Shown here: positions 1 to 8,801 of the stretch, piece by piece
How the letters are laid out: every line of letters begins with the position of its first letter
Numbering within the stretch: position 1 is the first letter of the stretch
Assembly (NCBI GenBank): GCA_044229235.1
Contig: JBGATH010000017.1
Location: forward strand, 1-64,000
Direction: 5' to 3'
DNA: 64,000 nt
Source: UKL13-2 sp044229235
GTDB taxonomy: Bacteria; Pseudomonadota; Gammaproteobacteria; Burkholderiales; Usitatibacteraceae
The notes under the pieces: generated by a model
What the model was told of the DNA's origin: nothing
The model's input: only the letters and a program-made list of their open reading frames with translations
The model's database searches: none
Made by a program: the position numbers and the translations under genes

Positions 1-72
1 TATCCTAAGCTCGCGGCCTTCTCGGCACGCGCCGAAGCACTGCACGCGTTTCTTAGTACGCCACTGGACTGA
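1..72 (+). CDS. C-terminal end of a glutathione S-transferase-like protein (partial)
   Basis: Frame 1 is open from the first base to a TGA at 70-72 and encodes 23 residues, beginning YPKLAAFSARAEAL. A 'P-x-L-x-A-x-x-x-R-x-x-A' tail is the usual last helix of bacterial glutathione S-transferases, so this is probably the 3' end of a GST gene. The following acetyltransferase starts four bases after the stop, so the two are probably cotranscribed. The assignment rests on a very short tail and is tentative; the rest lies outside the window. Confidence 0.5.
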   Translation, partial: YPKLAAFSARAEALHAFLSTPLD

Positions 73-76
73 GCGG

Positions 77-586
77 GTGAGCGCAGCGGAATCGCGCCGG
101 CTCGATCGCGTCGCGCGGCAGATTGCAGCCTTGCACGCGGCCAGCTGGAAAACGACCTATCGCGGCATCTTTGCCGATCATTACCTCGACCATGAAGTCG
201 ATACCGAGCGCCGACGCCACTGGCTGGCGCGTGTGCGGCAACTCTCGACCGGCCAGGGGGAAATTTTTCTGGCAACCTCGGCAGACCGCGCGCTGGGCTT
301 CGCCTGCATCGAGATCGGCCCTGAGCGGGAGTGGGGCGCACTGGTGGATAACCTGCACGTGCTGCCGACATTCAAGGGCGCCGGCCTAGGCGCAGCGCTC
401 CTGGAGGCTGGCGCGAAATGGGCGGCTGCGCAAGGCCAGAAGCAGATGTACCTGTGGGTCTATGCCGGCAACACCGCGGCGCGGCGTTTCTATGATCGGC
501 TCGGTTGGCGCGAAGCGCAGCGCCGGGCGGAAGAAGTGCCGGGAGGTGCAAAACGAATGGTCCTGCGCATGGTCAAACCGCTCTGA
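77..586 (+). CDS. GNAT family N-acetyltransferase
   Basis: The 169-residue protein has the layout of a small GNAT acetyltransferase that transfers acetyl from acetyl-CoA to an amine. The N-terminal helix with 'ASWKTTYRGIF' is typical of the family. 'DNLHVLPTFKGAGLGAALL' carries the pyrophosphate-binding R/K-x-x-G-x-G/A loop (motif A), and 'NTAARRFYDRLGW' near the end is motif B. The start is a GTG four bases after the upstream stop, without a strong ribosome site; no better in-frame start lies nearby. The substrate cannot be predicted. Confidence 0.85.
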   Translation: MSAAESRRLDRVARQIAALHAASWKTTYRGIFADHYLDHEVDTERRRHWLARVRQLSTGQGEIFLATSADRALGFACIEIGPEREWGALVDNLHVLPTFKGAGLGAALLEAGAKWAAAQGQKQMYLWVYAGNTAARRFYDRLGWREAQRRAEEVPGGAKRMVLRMVKPL

Positions 587-634
587 ATCCCGCGTCACAC
601 TGAAAGCCGGGGCTTGGAAAATTCCTTGCCAGCC

Positions 635-640
635 CATAAT
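635..640 (+). promoter_or_regulatory. putative -10 box of the HtrA-like protease gene
   Basis: CATAAT lies 11 bases before the ATG at 652. If used, transcription would begin about five bases before the start codon. No clear -35 box or Shine-Dalgarno sequence is visible. Confidence 0.3.
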
Positions 641-651
641 TTCCCCATGCG

Positions 652-1728
652 ATGAACAAGATTGCCTACATCCTGATATTTGCCGTCCTCGCCGGCACGG
701 CGACGCTGCTGCAAGCCCAGCGCAGCGCGGAAAAGCCGGTCGAGCCACGCGCCGTCACGCCGCGCGGGCCGCTGACCGAACACGAGCGCAGTCTGGTCAG
801 CCTGTTCGACAGTGCCGCGCCGTCGGTGGCCTACATCACAACCGAGCGCATCGAGCACAACCTGTTTTACGCTGAGGTCGCGCAGGGCGCCGGCAGCGGC
901 TTTGTCTGGGACAACGCCGGCCACGTGGTCACCAACTTCCACGTCATCCAGAATGCGCGCAAGGTGCTGGTGCAGCTCGATGCCGGCAAGGAGCCGGTAG
1001 CCGCCGAATATGTGGGTGCCGCGCCGGAATACGATCTGGCCGTGGTCAAGCTCAAACAAATCCCGGCAGGCATCAAGCCCGTTCCGCTCGGCACTTCACG
1101 CGACCTGAAAGTCGGCCAGTCGGTGATCGCCATCGGCAACCCGTTCGGCTTGTCGCGCACGCTCACGGCCGGCATTATTTCGGCACTCGATCGTTACTTG
1201 CCGACACAGGACTACGCCGAGATCGCCGGCGTGATCCAGACCGATGCGGCCATCAACCCGGGCAATTCAGGTGGCCCGCTGCTCGACAGCGCGGGACGGC
1301 TCATCGGCGTGAACTCGGCCATTCGCTCTTCCTCCGGCAGTTCCGCGGGCGTGGGGTTCGCCATTCCCGTCGACATGGTCAATCGCATCGTCCCCCAGCT
1401 CATCGCCCGCGGCAAGGCGGCGACACCGGGAGTCGGCGTGGTGCCGTTTGACCCGGTCATCGTGGCACGGAACAACATCAAAGGCGTGGTGGTGGACCGG
1501 GTGCGTTCGGACACGCCGGCGGCGCATGCCGCACTCAAGGCGCTGAACCGTCGCACCGGTGAACTGGGCGATGTCATTACCGCGGTGAACGGCCGCCCGG
1601 TGGAAACGCTGTCGACGTTCGTCGCGGAACTGGATCGCGCGGGCATCGGCAACGTCGCCGAGCTGACGGTGGTGCGCGATGGCAAGGAGCGGCGCGAGCG
1701 GCTCAAGGTGATCGACGCATCGCGCTAG
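652..1728 (+). CDS. HtrA/Deg family periplasmic serine protease (S1C, one PDZ domain)
   Basis: This 358-residue protein is a trypsin-like protease of the HtrA/DegS type, which degrades or senses misfolded envelope proteins. A hydrophobic N-terminus (about residues 4-22, ending LLQAQ) is a signal peptide or anchor. The catalytic triad reads His97 (in TNFHV), Asp128 (EYDLAVV) and Ser206 (GNSGGPL). One PDZ domain occupies roughly residues 255-350, ending with the 'GDVITAVNGRPV' carboxylate loop. One rather than two PDZ domains makes it DegS-like in architecture. It faces the next gene convergently across 20 bases. Confidence 0.92.
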   Translation: MNKIAYILIFAVLAGTATLLQAQRSAEKPVEPRAVTPRGPLTEHERSLVSLFDSAAPSVAYITTERIEHNLFYAEVAQGAGSGFVWDNAGHVVTNFHVIQNARKVLVQLDAGKEPVAAEYVGAAPEYDLAVVKLKQIPAGIKPVPLGTSRDLKVGQSVIAIGNPFGLSRTLTAGIISALDRYLPTQDYAEIAGVIQTDAAINPGNSGGPLLDSAGRLIGVNSAIRSSSGSSAGVGFAIPVDMVNRIVPQLIARGKAATPGVGVVPFDPVIVARNNIKGVVVDRVRSDTPAAHAALKALNRRTGELGDVITAVNGRPVETLSTFVAELDRAGIGNVAELTVVRDGKERRERLKVIDASR

Positions 1729-1748
1729 TGCCGTGCCGGCCGGGGAAC

Positions 1749-2597
1749 CTAGAGCTTTTGCAGGCTCTCCGCCAGGGTATCGAGGTACTGCGCAAACTTG
1801 TGTACGTCGTTGTGGCCCGCGCCCTTGATCACCACCAGTTGCGTGGCGCCGCGCAGGCGCGCCAGCGCCTCGGCGTGCGTCAGCGGGATGAGGGAATCGA
1901 GGTCGCCGTGGGTGATGAGCACGGGCGTCTTCACGCCGGGCAGCCACTGGTCGCTGCGCATGGGATAGCGGTTGATCCACTGCGGCAGCCAGGGATACTG
2001 CTTTTCACCCATGGCGGCGAGGCTGACATACGGTGACACCAGCACGGTCAGGTCCGGCTGGATCTCGCTGGCGAGTTTGGCGGCGAGGCCGGTGCCGAGT
2101 GACCGGCCGTAAATGACCATTTTCTTGCCGGCGTACTGTGCCGCCACGCGTTCAAAGACGGCACGTACGTCGGCATGCAGCTGCTGTTCGCTGGTTATCA
2201 CGCCGCTGCTCTTGCCGTAGCCGCGATAATCGATCATGAACAGGTCGTAGTTCACGCGCCGATAAAAATCGGTGCTGGTCAGCCATGACTGCAGGTTGCC
2301 GCCATTGCCGTGCAGGAAAAACACCACGCCCTTGGGATTGGGCAGCCGGAAATGCAACGCGGATATTTCCGCGCCGTTCACCGCAATCTTCAGCTCCTCG
2401 ACGCCGGGCACCGTGAAGCGGTGTTCCGGCGGCAACGGAGCGGCGTGAAAAATGAGTTTTTCCTGCCGGAAATAGACGAAGGCGAGAACGATCACATAGA
2501 GCACCGCCGCGATGGCGGCGATGGCCAGCAGGGCGCGCCGCAGCCAGCCGGGACCGGCGCGCGGCGCGGCGGCAACACTGGAACTAGAAGCTGCCAA
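1749..2597 (-). CDS. membrane-anchored alpha/beta hydrolase
   Basis: The 282-residue protein begins with one hydrophobic helix (about residues 20-43) followed by an alpha/beta-hydrolase domain. 'HGNGGN' is the oxyanion region, 'GRSLGTG' the nucleophile elbow with the serine, 'HGDLDSL' the acid and 'GAGHND' the catalytic histidine. It resembles the Bem46/ABHD13-like serine hydrolases; its substrate is unknown. The best start is a TTG at 2597 that overlaps the end of the upstream DUF1993 gene by 14 bases, suggesting translational coupling. No better in-frame start precedes the membrane helix. Confidence 0.82.
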   Translation of the reverse strand: MAASSSSVAAAPRAGPGWLRRALLAIAAIAAVLYVIVLAFVYFRQEKLIFHAAPLPPEHRFTVPGVEELKIAVNGAEISALHFRLPNPKGVVFFLHGNGGNLQSWLTSTDFYRRVNYDLFMIDYRGYGKSSGVITSEQQLHADVRAVFERVAAQYAGKKMVIYGRSLGTGLAAKLASEIQPDLTVLVSPYVSLAAMGEKQYPWLPQWINRYPMRSDQWLPGVKTPVLITHGDLDSLIPLTHAEALARLRGATQLVVIKGAGHNDVHKFAQYLDTLAESLQKL

Positions 2598-3090
2598 GGT
2601 AGTCCATCTTGCCGACGTCCACGCCGTTGTGTCGCAAGATGGCGTAGGTGGTCATGATGTGGAAATAGAAATTCGGCAACGCCCAATGGAGCAGGTACAC
2701 CTGCCCCTTGAATTTCATTTCCTTGCCGCCGGGGGTGATGACGATGTCGCGCGTTTCCTGGCCGTCGATCTGCTCGGGCTTGAATGTGGCGATCAGTGCC
2801 TGCGTCTTGTCGATGCGTGCGTAGATCTCCGCGAAGCTGGCCTCCTTGTCCTCGTACGAGGGGATCTCGGTGCCGGTCAGCCGACAACAGGCACCCTTGG
2901 CGACGTCGCCAGCTATCTGAATCTGCCGGGTGAGCGCGAACATGTCCGGGTAAAGCCGCGCATTCAGGAAGACGGACGGATCGATCTTCTTCGCCGTCGC
3001 GTGCGCTTCGGCCTTCTGCAGGATGGCCTTCAGATTGCCGAGCATCTTCTGGAAAACGGGCACGGAGGCCTGGTACATGGACAGCGACAT
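2584..3090 (-). CDS. DUF1993 family protein
   Basis: The 168-residue protein matches the DUF1993 family, predicted helical-bundle proteins of the DinB-like type with no settled function. The N-terminus MSLSMYQASVPVFQKML and the central 'RLYPDMFALTRQIQIA' are family hallmarks, as is the 'HWALPNFYFHI' segment near the C-terminus. An 'AGGAGAAACC' stretch on the coding strand just before the ATG serves as ribosome site. It is the first gene of a two-gene operon with the downstream alpha/beta hydrolase. Confidence 0.85.
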   Translation of the reverse strand: MSLSMYQASVPVFQKMLGNLKAILQKAEAHATAKKIDPSVFLNARLYPDMFALTRQIQIAGDVAKGACCRLTGTEIPSYEDKEASFAEIYARIDKTQALIATFKPEQIDGQETRDIVITPGGKEMKFKGQVYLLHWALPNFYFHIMTTYAILRHNGVDVGKMDYLGSF

Positions 3091-3374
3091 AGGTTTCTCC
3101 TTGGTTGACGGCGAATTCTAGCTTACGCGAATGGTGGCGCGCCGGATGGTCGCGCCAATGGGATCCGGTTCGGGAACTTGTCGCGTCCAACAACGGAAAT
3201 GCCTTTGCAGCGCGGCGCACATGCGTTGGCCCCGGGGCGGCAAAAAATGCGCTTCGGCCGCGAAATTCTGCGTTTGGTCGCAAAGCACTTTCGAGATGAA
3301 TTGCACCTGATTAAAGTGGCCGCACGTTAACAAACGGAGTCACCACATCACCACACAACTTTATGGAGATTGAA

Positions 3375-3584
3375 ATGAAAAACCTGAAACCCTTTTACAA
3401 CTTTCGCTCACCGCAATCCAACAGCATTGCAGCCACATTCTTCGGCATGGTCGTTACGGCACTGCTGATCGGCGGTTACGAAGCGGCACAAACCGATGGC
3501 GCTGTAACGGTCACCGGCGAAGCCCAACAAGCGCAGGTAGTCGTGCAGATGGAACCCATCGTCGTCACCGCCAAGCGCATCTGA
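3375..3584 (+). CDS. small single-pass membrane peptide with C-terminal IVVTAKR motif
   Basis: This is a 69-residue protein of unknown function. An ATG at 3363 is in frame, but the GGAG at 3366-3369 lies seven bases before the ATG at 3375, which I take as the start. A basic, aromatic N-terminus is followed by one hydrophobic helix (about residues 18-36). The exported or cytoplasmic tail ends MEPIVVTAKRI. That tail resembles the start of TonB-dependent receptor plug domains, yet no receptor follows. Short betaproteobacterial proteins with similar ends exist, to my recollection, but I cannot name a family. Confidence 0.65.
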   Translation: MKNLKPFYNFRSPQSNSIAATFFGMVVTALLIGGYEAAQTDGAVTVTGEAQQAQVVVQMEPIVVTAKRI

Positions 3585-3681
3585 ACAAGCAAGGAAAATT
3601 CCATGCGTCAATACTGTCCAGCCCGGCCGGGAAGCTCTGAGATAATGCGGCACATCACTGCACTCACTGGAGCATCCCGGC

Positions 3682-4785
3682 ATGGCGCTGAAACGTCCCG
3701 CATGGCAGGAAGGCCGCACGGTCGTCCTGGAACATTCGTCCCGCGTACTCGCGGACAATCCGCTCGGTGATCCGCATCACCGCAAACTGAACGTCTGGCT
3801 GCCGCCGCAATACGATTCACCGCACTACCGTGGCAGGCGCTTCCCCGTGCTCTATGATCTGGTCGGTTACACCGGCTCCGGGCAATCGCACGTCAACTGG
3901 CGCAGTTTCGACGAGAACGTGCCGGAGCGCGCGGCGCGCCTGATCCATGAGGGCAAGATGGGCCCGGTGATCATCGTGTTTCCCGATTGTTTCACGGCGC
4001 TTGGCGGCAACCAGTACATCAATTCTTCCGCCATCGGCAACTACGCGGACTACCTGATCAAGGAGCTCATCCCGTTCGTGGACCGGGAATTCCGGACGCT
4101 GGCCTCACGTGAACATCGCGGCTGCTTCGGCAAGTCCTCCGGCGGCTATGGCGCCATCATCCATGGCATGAAGTATGCGAAGCACTGGGGCGCGATCGCC
4201 AATCACTCGGGCGACGCGTATTTCGATTTTGTCTATCTGAACGACTGGCCACGCACGCTCACGGAAATCATGAAGCACCGCGTGCCCAAGCGCGTTGCGG
4301 GCCCGATCGACGTGCGCAAGGAAGAAAAGGGCGCTGCGAGAGGCATGGACGATGGCCGCGTGGAAAATTTCCTTGAGCACATCTGGAAGAAACCGAAACC
4401 TACCGACGCCGAAGTGCACGCCTTGATGCTGATCGCGATGGCGGCCAGCTACGATACCGATCCAAAGGCGCCGCTGGGCTTTCTGCTGCCTTCCAACCTG
4501 GAAACCGGGGAAATGATTCCGGCGCGCTGGAAGGCGTGGCAAAAGCACGACCCCATCCATCTCGTCGGCAAGTACCGGGACAACTTGAAGTCGCTCAAGG
4601 GTATCTACATCGACTGTGGCTGGCGAGACCAGTACGGCATTCACTTCGGCACGCGCATCCTGTCAAAGCGCCTCACGGAAGAGCGGATCAAGCATGTCTA
4701 CGAGGAATTCGACGACACACACTCCGGTGTCGATTACCGCATGGACCGCAGCCTGCCGTTTCTCTACAAGGCGCTCAAACCGTGA
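3682..4785 (+). CDS. putative esterase (esterase D / enterochelin esterase-like)
   Basis: The 367-residue protein is an alpha/beta hydrolase of the putative esterase family (PF00756-like). It shows 'RRFPVLYDLVGYTG', an oxyanion and substrate region around 'VIIVFPDCFTALGG', and the nucleophile elbow 'GKSSGGYGA' with the catalytic serine. A late aspartate and 'DDTHSGVDY' supply candidate acid and histidine. No signal peptide is visible, so it is probably cytoplasmic. A GGAG lies 11 bases before the ATG. It ends convergently with the PEP-CTERM gene across a shared terminator. Confidence 0.8.
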   Translation: MALKRPAWQEGRTVVLEHSSRVLADNPLGDPHHRKLNVWLPPQYDSPHYRGRRFPVLYDLVGYTGSGQSHVNWRSFDENVPERAARLIHEGKMGPVIIVFPDCFTALGGNQYINSSAIGNYADYLIKELIPFVDREFRTLASREHRGCFGKSSGGYGAIIHGMKYAKHWGAIANHSGDAYFDFVYLNDWPRTLTEIMKHRVPKRVAGPIDVRKEEKGAARGMDDGRVENFLEHIWKKPKPTDAEVHALMLIAMAASYDTDPKAPLGFLLPSNLETGEMIPARWKAWQKHDPIHLVGKYRDNLKSLKGIYIDCGWRDQYGIHFGTRILSKRLTEERIKHVYEEFDDTHSGVDYRMDRSLPFLYKALKP

Positions 4786-4966
4786 ACGATTCGCTGTTCC
4801 GCGGCAACATGGGCCACAGGTGAATGCCTGAGGCCGGCCTGCAAGGGCTGGCCTGCGCTTGCCAGGTGCTGGTGGATGCCGGTGTCAGGCTTCAATCGCA
4901 ACGACGATACGGCGGATGGGACAGAAGCGGCCAGCAGCAATCTGCGTTGATCATTCACCTATTAAT

Positions 4967-4995
4967 GAAAAAACCCCGCATTCGCGGGGTTTTTC
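4967..4995. terminator. bidirectional rho-independent terminator
   Basis: A perfect CCCCGC/GCGGGG stem with a four-base loop is flanked by an A-run on the left and a T-run on the right. It can therefore end transcripts from both the esterase and the convergent PEP-CTERM gene. Confidence 0.9.
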
Positions 4996-5017
4996 ATGAG
5001 GTGACTAATGACGATGG

Positions 5018-5644
5018 TCAGACCTTTGCTGCCTTCCGGCGGCGTGCCAATCCCAGACCTGCCAGGCCGAGACCCAGCAGGGCGAGGGAACCGGGTTCAG
5101 GAACGCTCGGCGTGAAGTTCACGCCAACCACGAAGTCGTCCCAGTCACCCAAGGTCGCCGATCCGGCGCTGTCGTTGTAGCCAAGGATGAACTGGTAATT
5201 TCCCGCTGCGGCGCCGCTTGTCACGTTGGTATTGGTGCCGATCAGACCGATGGAGGTTCCCGGTGACCAATAGCCGCCGTTGGTGGCGTAGTTGGGGCTG
5301 GCGCCGACAAACTGGAAGTTGACCGCGCCCAGGGATGAAACAAAAGCCGACGCAGTCGTACCGATGGCATTGGTCTCGAACAGGCTGGTGCCATTGATCA
5401 GCAAATTGAACCAGTTGTTATAGCCGGATTCCTGGCCCAGATAGGTGAAGGTGATGGTGCCGGTCTGGTTTGCGACCAAGGCCCCCAGTTGCACGGTAGT
5501 CCCGGTCGCGTAAGTGGGTAGCCCGGTAACGCCGTTGAACGTCTCCGTGCGTGTGGCGGTCGTCGACGAGTTGAACGTCAAAGGCACCGCACTGGCGCTA
5601 ACGGCTGCGGTAAGAAGGGCAAGAGTTGCAAGAATGCGTTTCAC
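5018..5644 (-). CDS. PEP-CTERM sorting domain protein
   Basis: This is a 208-residue secreted protein. The start is a GTG at 5644 (VKRILATLALL...), because a GGAG lies eight bases upstream and a signal peptide ending SASA follows directly. The middle is rich in Ser, Thr, Gly and Asn and looks like a beta-sandwich. The C-terminus carries 'SVPEPGSLALLGLGLAGLG' followed by ARRRK, a standard PEP-CTERM signal for exosortase-dependent sorting. This implies an exosortase (EpsH/XrtA type) elsewhere in the genome. The role is unknown. Confidence 0.9.
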   Translation of the reverse strand: MKRILATLALLTAAVSASAVPLTFNSSTTATRTETFNGVTGLPTYATGTTVQLGALVANQTGTITFTYLGQESGYNNWFNLLINGTSLFETNAIGTTASAFVSSLGAVNFQFVGASPNYATNGGYWSPGTSIGLIGTNTNVTSGAAAGNYQFILGYNDSAGSATLGDWDDFVVGVNFTPSVPEPGSLALLGLGLAGLGLARRRKAAKV

Positions 5645-5876
5645 GATTGGCTCCGTAGGTATTTGCTTTAATCCACTGTGGTACGTCGCCAAGATCAGGT
5701 TTGCGACGACCATACCCATGCAAAGCACCATTCGTGCCATTGCCAAAAAATCATTTAACAATATGCAGTTACCCATCGTTTCTGGGGCGGGAGGCCGCAT
5801 TTAGGTCTGGCGTGTAAAGTTTCCCGACACCCCGTGCGATGGCGGCACGCCCGACCGTACTGCAGCGGCTCGGCGC

Positions 5877-7058
5877 CTAGTGGTAGTGCGCTACTGTCGG
5901 CTCCGCTTCCTCGGGGAGTTCCGGGTGGACCATTTCGGCATCAGGGTCGGCGAATAGCGGGGCACCGCAGTCCTCGCAGAATTCCGGCGCGAACAGGCCG
6001 GGGAGGCGGGTGACTTCGCCGATCTTGCATTCCTTCAGCGCTTCCTCGACTTCAGATACCGGCGCCGGTTGCGCTTCATCATCCTCGCTGCCGTAGAGCG
6101 GCCAGACGATGCCGTGCACGACATCGGATTGTCCGCGTTGCGTGAACGCGACGCGGTATTCGTCGACCCGCCCGACCCCGAACCCGGCGACGATGGCGCG
6201 GAGCTGGGAAGCGTTGGTCTTGAGAGCGTCTTCCAGGAAGCCGGTGGCGGCGCGGACGGCGTAAGGGCGCACGCGGCGGTCCGATTCGCGACAACTGGCA
6301 AAGTACGCGTCCGGCAGCAGGCATTCGAACGCACAGCCGGGCATCAGCCGCGCCAGGTTCGGGCGGCATTGGGCGATCCAGCGTTCGAGGCAGTCGCTGC
6401 GCGTGATTTTTTCTTCCTCCTGCCAGCGGAACAGGGGCTGGCCCTCGACGATGGCGATGCCGGCCAGCAGGAAACGCGTGTCGGCCAACAACGGCGCGGT
6501 CTCCGGCAGCCTGGACAGATCCAGCTTTGGGGAAATGCCGCTGACTGCAGCTTCGCCGAGTTTTTGCGCGAGCTTGTGCACGCTGGAGAAGTCGCGCGGC
6601 ATCTGGTCGATGCTGTACAGATACGGGCTTACACAGGCGCGGGCACTGCTGGCCAAAACGTGGCCGTGCAAGTGGGGCACGATGGCAGCCAGTGCATCGC
6701 TCGGGATCGGACCAGAGGGCACCGAATAGCGCGAGCAGGCTACCAGCGGGATCGCCAGCAGCAGGATGCGCCAGCGTGTTCCATCGACGTCAATCGCGAG
6801 TGATTCCGCAGCGGCTTCGATGAGTTCCACCAGTGCATCGTGTGCCGCCGGGTTGCTTTGATAGGTGTGGTCCAGAGCCATGTCCAGCGTATTGTCATTG
6901 CTGGAATGCAGCAGTTTTTCGACAGTCTGGTTGATTGAGGCTTCCCAAAATGCATCTTCCGCCCGGCTGCCCGAGGCGATCAATCCGGTTGACAAGGCGA
7001 TGAGTCGTTCTGCATCGCGGGTGAGGCGGAGTGGGGATTTGCTGCGCTGGCGTTTCAT
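5877..7058 (-). CDS. DUF2863 family protein
   Basis: The 393-residue cytoplasmic protein resembles the DUF2863 family, known to me mainly from betaproteobacteria and without a described function. The N-terminus is basic (MKRQRSKSPLR) and is followed by a helical region with 'ALSTGLIASGSRAEDAFWE'. Near the C-terminus a CEDCGAPLF segment provides a C-x-x-C pair, and the tail is acidic. The pair could be half of a metal site or redox-active; this is inference. It is transcribed alone, divergent from the LysR gene at 7248. Confidence 0.75.
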   Translation of the reverse strand: MKRQRSKSPLRLTRDAERLIALSTGLIASGSRAEDAFWEASINQTVEKLLHSSNDNTLDMALDHTYQSNPAAHDALVELIEAAAESLAIDVDGTRWRILLLAIPLVACSRYSVPSGPIPSDALAAIVPHLHGHVLASSARACVSPYLYSIDQMPRDFSSVHKLAQKLGEAAVSGISPKLDLSRLPETAPLLADTRFLLAGIAIVEGQPLFRWQEEEKITRSDCLERWIAQCRPNLARLMPGCAFECLLPDAYFASCRESDRRVRPYAVRAATGFLEDALKTNASQLRAIVAGFGVGRVDEYRVAFTQRGQSDVVHGIVWPLYGSEDDEAQPAPVSEVEEALKECKIGEVTRLPGLFAPEFCEDCGAPLFADPDAEMVHPELPEEAEPTVAHYH

Positions 7059-7247
7059 GGGCGAACTTATCGGGTGCAGAGCCTGAAATTATAGCCTTTT
7101 GGCTGTCTGCCCCCGCCCTGCCGGAACCGCTGTGGAGCGCGCGACACGAACTGCATCCGGTCGATCCAGCGATTGCAGCTACTTTGTAAGGTAATCCGGC
7201 GTTCACGATAAGATTGCGATCAACCATTCACAAGTTGGAGAAGCGAT

Positions 7248-8216
7248 TTGGATGCGGCAGGTGAAATGCGCGTGTTTGTCCGGTCGGTGGAACTTGGCGG
7301 ATTTTCGGCCGCTGCGCGTGACCTTGACCTTACGCCCTCGGCGCTTTCCAAGCTGGTCACGCGTCTGGAGGATCGCCTGGGCGTGCGGCTGATGAATCGC
7401 ACCACGCGGAAACTGGCATTGACGGCCGAGGGCGAAGCGTACTTTGCCAGCGCCCGACGCATCCTCGCCGACATCGAGGAGGCCGAGGCCGATGTGACGC
7501 GTTTCTCCGACAGTCCCAAGGGGTTGTTGCGGGTAAATGTGGGCGCGGCATTCGGCCTGCACCAGCTGTCACCGGCGCTCCCGCGCTTTCTGGAGCGCTA
7601 TCCGCGCATCGAGCTCGATATCACCGTCAACGACCGCATCATCGATCTGGTGGAAGAGGGCGCCGACGTGGCCATCCGCAATGGTCATCTGCGCGACTCC
7701 GGCCTGATCGCGCGCCGCATCTGCGATTTGCATCGTGTGATCTGCGCATCGCCCGGCTACCTGAAGAAATACGGCACGCCAACCCGGCCGCAGGAACTGC
7801 TGGGACACAATTGCATATCCATCAGTGGCGCGCCACAGCTCAGGCGCTGGCCGTTTGCAACCGGCAGCGCCATTGAGACCGTGGAGGTATCCGGCAACGT
7901 CAGCGCCAACAATGCTGAGTCGCTGTTACAGATGGCCATCGCCGGCGTGGGCATCATCCGCCTCGCCGACGTCATCGTTGGCGACGGCATACGCGCCGGC
8001 GCGCTGGTGCCCTTGCTGGAAGACGTACACCATCGCGAGACGCTGCCTCTCTCCGCGGTGTACCTGCCGGGCAAGCACAAGAGCCCGCGCGTGGTCGCGT
8101 TGGTAAATTTTCTGGTGGAGGCATTTGCGCACGCGCCGTGGCGCCTGCAACCAGCGGGTAAGCCTGCTGGTATCAGCCGCTCGGCGACCGACAAGGGCGC
8201 CAGGCAAAGGAAATAG
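7248..8216 (+). CDS. LysR family transcriptional regulator
   Basis: The 322-residue protein is a LysR-type regulator. The N-terminal winged helix (residues about 1-62) reads 'GGFSAAARDLDLTPSALSKLVTRLE' in pieces, followed by the periplasmic-binding-like effector domain with 'GLLRVNVGAAFGLHQLSPALPRFLERYP'. A TTG start is preferred because a GGAG lies seven bases upstream; the alternative ATG at 7266 would trim six residues. Its target is unknown. The divergent neighbour is the DUF2863 gene 189 bases away, so that gene is one candidate. Confidence 0.9.
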   Translation: MDAAGEMRVFVRSVELGGFSAAARDLDLTPSALSKLVTRLEDRLGVRLMNRTTRKLALTAEGEAYFASARRILADIEEAEADVTRFSDSPKGLLRVNVGAAFGLHQLSPALPRFLERYPRIELDITVNDRIIDLVEEGADVAIRNGHLRDSGLIARRICDLHRVICASPGYLKKYGTPTRPQELLGHNCISISGAPQLRRWPFATGSAIETVEVSGNVSANNAESLLQMAIAGVGIIRLADVIVGDGIRAGALVPLLEDVHHRETLPLSAVYLPGKHKSPRVVALVNFLVEAFAHAPWRLQPAGKPAGISRSATDKGARQRK

Positions 8217-8270
8217 GCCTGGAAACAGTGTAATTTGCCGCCAGACTGCTGATTAACCCATGGATCGTTG

Positions 8271-8801
8271 ATGAAGACTCTCAAAATCGTTTTGCTCGGG
8301 CTGGCTGGATTGGCCCTGTTTGTGGTGGTGGTCGGATTCGCGCTGCCGGCCAATTTCAAGGTGGAGCGCAGCATTGAAATCAATGCGCCGATGATTCGAA
8401 TCTATCCGCAGGTTTACGACCCGAAGGCCTGGGCGCTCTGGAGTGTGTGGTACCGGCGTGACCCGGCAATAAAGACCACCTACTCCGGCGCACCCGCCGG
8501 CGTGGGCGCGAAGTGGGCCTGGGAGTCGGCCTCGCAGGGCAATGGCCGCATGGAGATGACGCGCGCCGACTTCGACAAACTGATCGCCTACAAACTGGTA
8601 CTTGACGATTTCGGCAATGCGATGGATGGACGCTTCGAATTTGCGCCGCAGGGCGGCACGGCGAAGGTCACGTGGATTACCGAAGGCGCGGTGGGCAATA
8701 ACCCGCTGATGCGTTACTTCGCGCTGGTGATGGACCGAATGATCGGCCCGGACTTTGAAGCCGGGCTGAAAAACCTGAAAGAGATTGCCGAGAAACCATG
8801 A
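8271..8801 (+). CDS. SRPBCC family protein with N-terminal membrane helix
   Basis: The 176-residue protein starts with one hydrophobic helix (about residues 6-24) and continues as a START-like SRPBCC domain ('VERSIEINAPMIRIYPQVYD', then 'AWALWSVWYRRDP'), the fold used to bind hydrophobic ligands. The C-terminal helix contains 'RMIGPDFEAGLKNLKEIAE'. I chose the ATG at 8271 over an adjacent TTG. The stop overlaps the start of the next gene (ATGA at 8798-8801), so the YHS-domain gene is translationally coupled. Ligand unknown. Confidence 0.82.
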   Translation: MKTLKIVLLGLAGLALFVVVVGFALPANFKVERSIEINAPMIRIYPQVYDPKAWALWSVWYRRDPAIKTTYSGAPAGVGAKWAWESASQGNGRMEMTRADFDKLIAYKLVLDDFGNAMDGRFEFAPQGGTAKVTWITEGAVGNNPLMRYFALVMDRMIGPDFEAGLKNLKEIAEKP

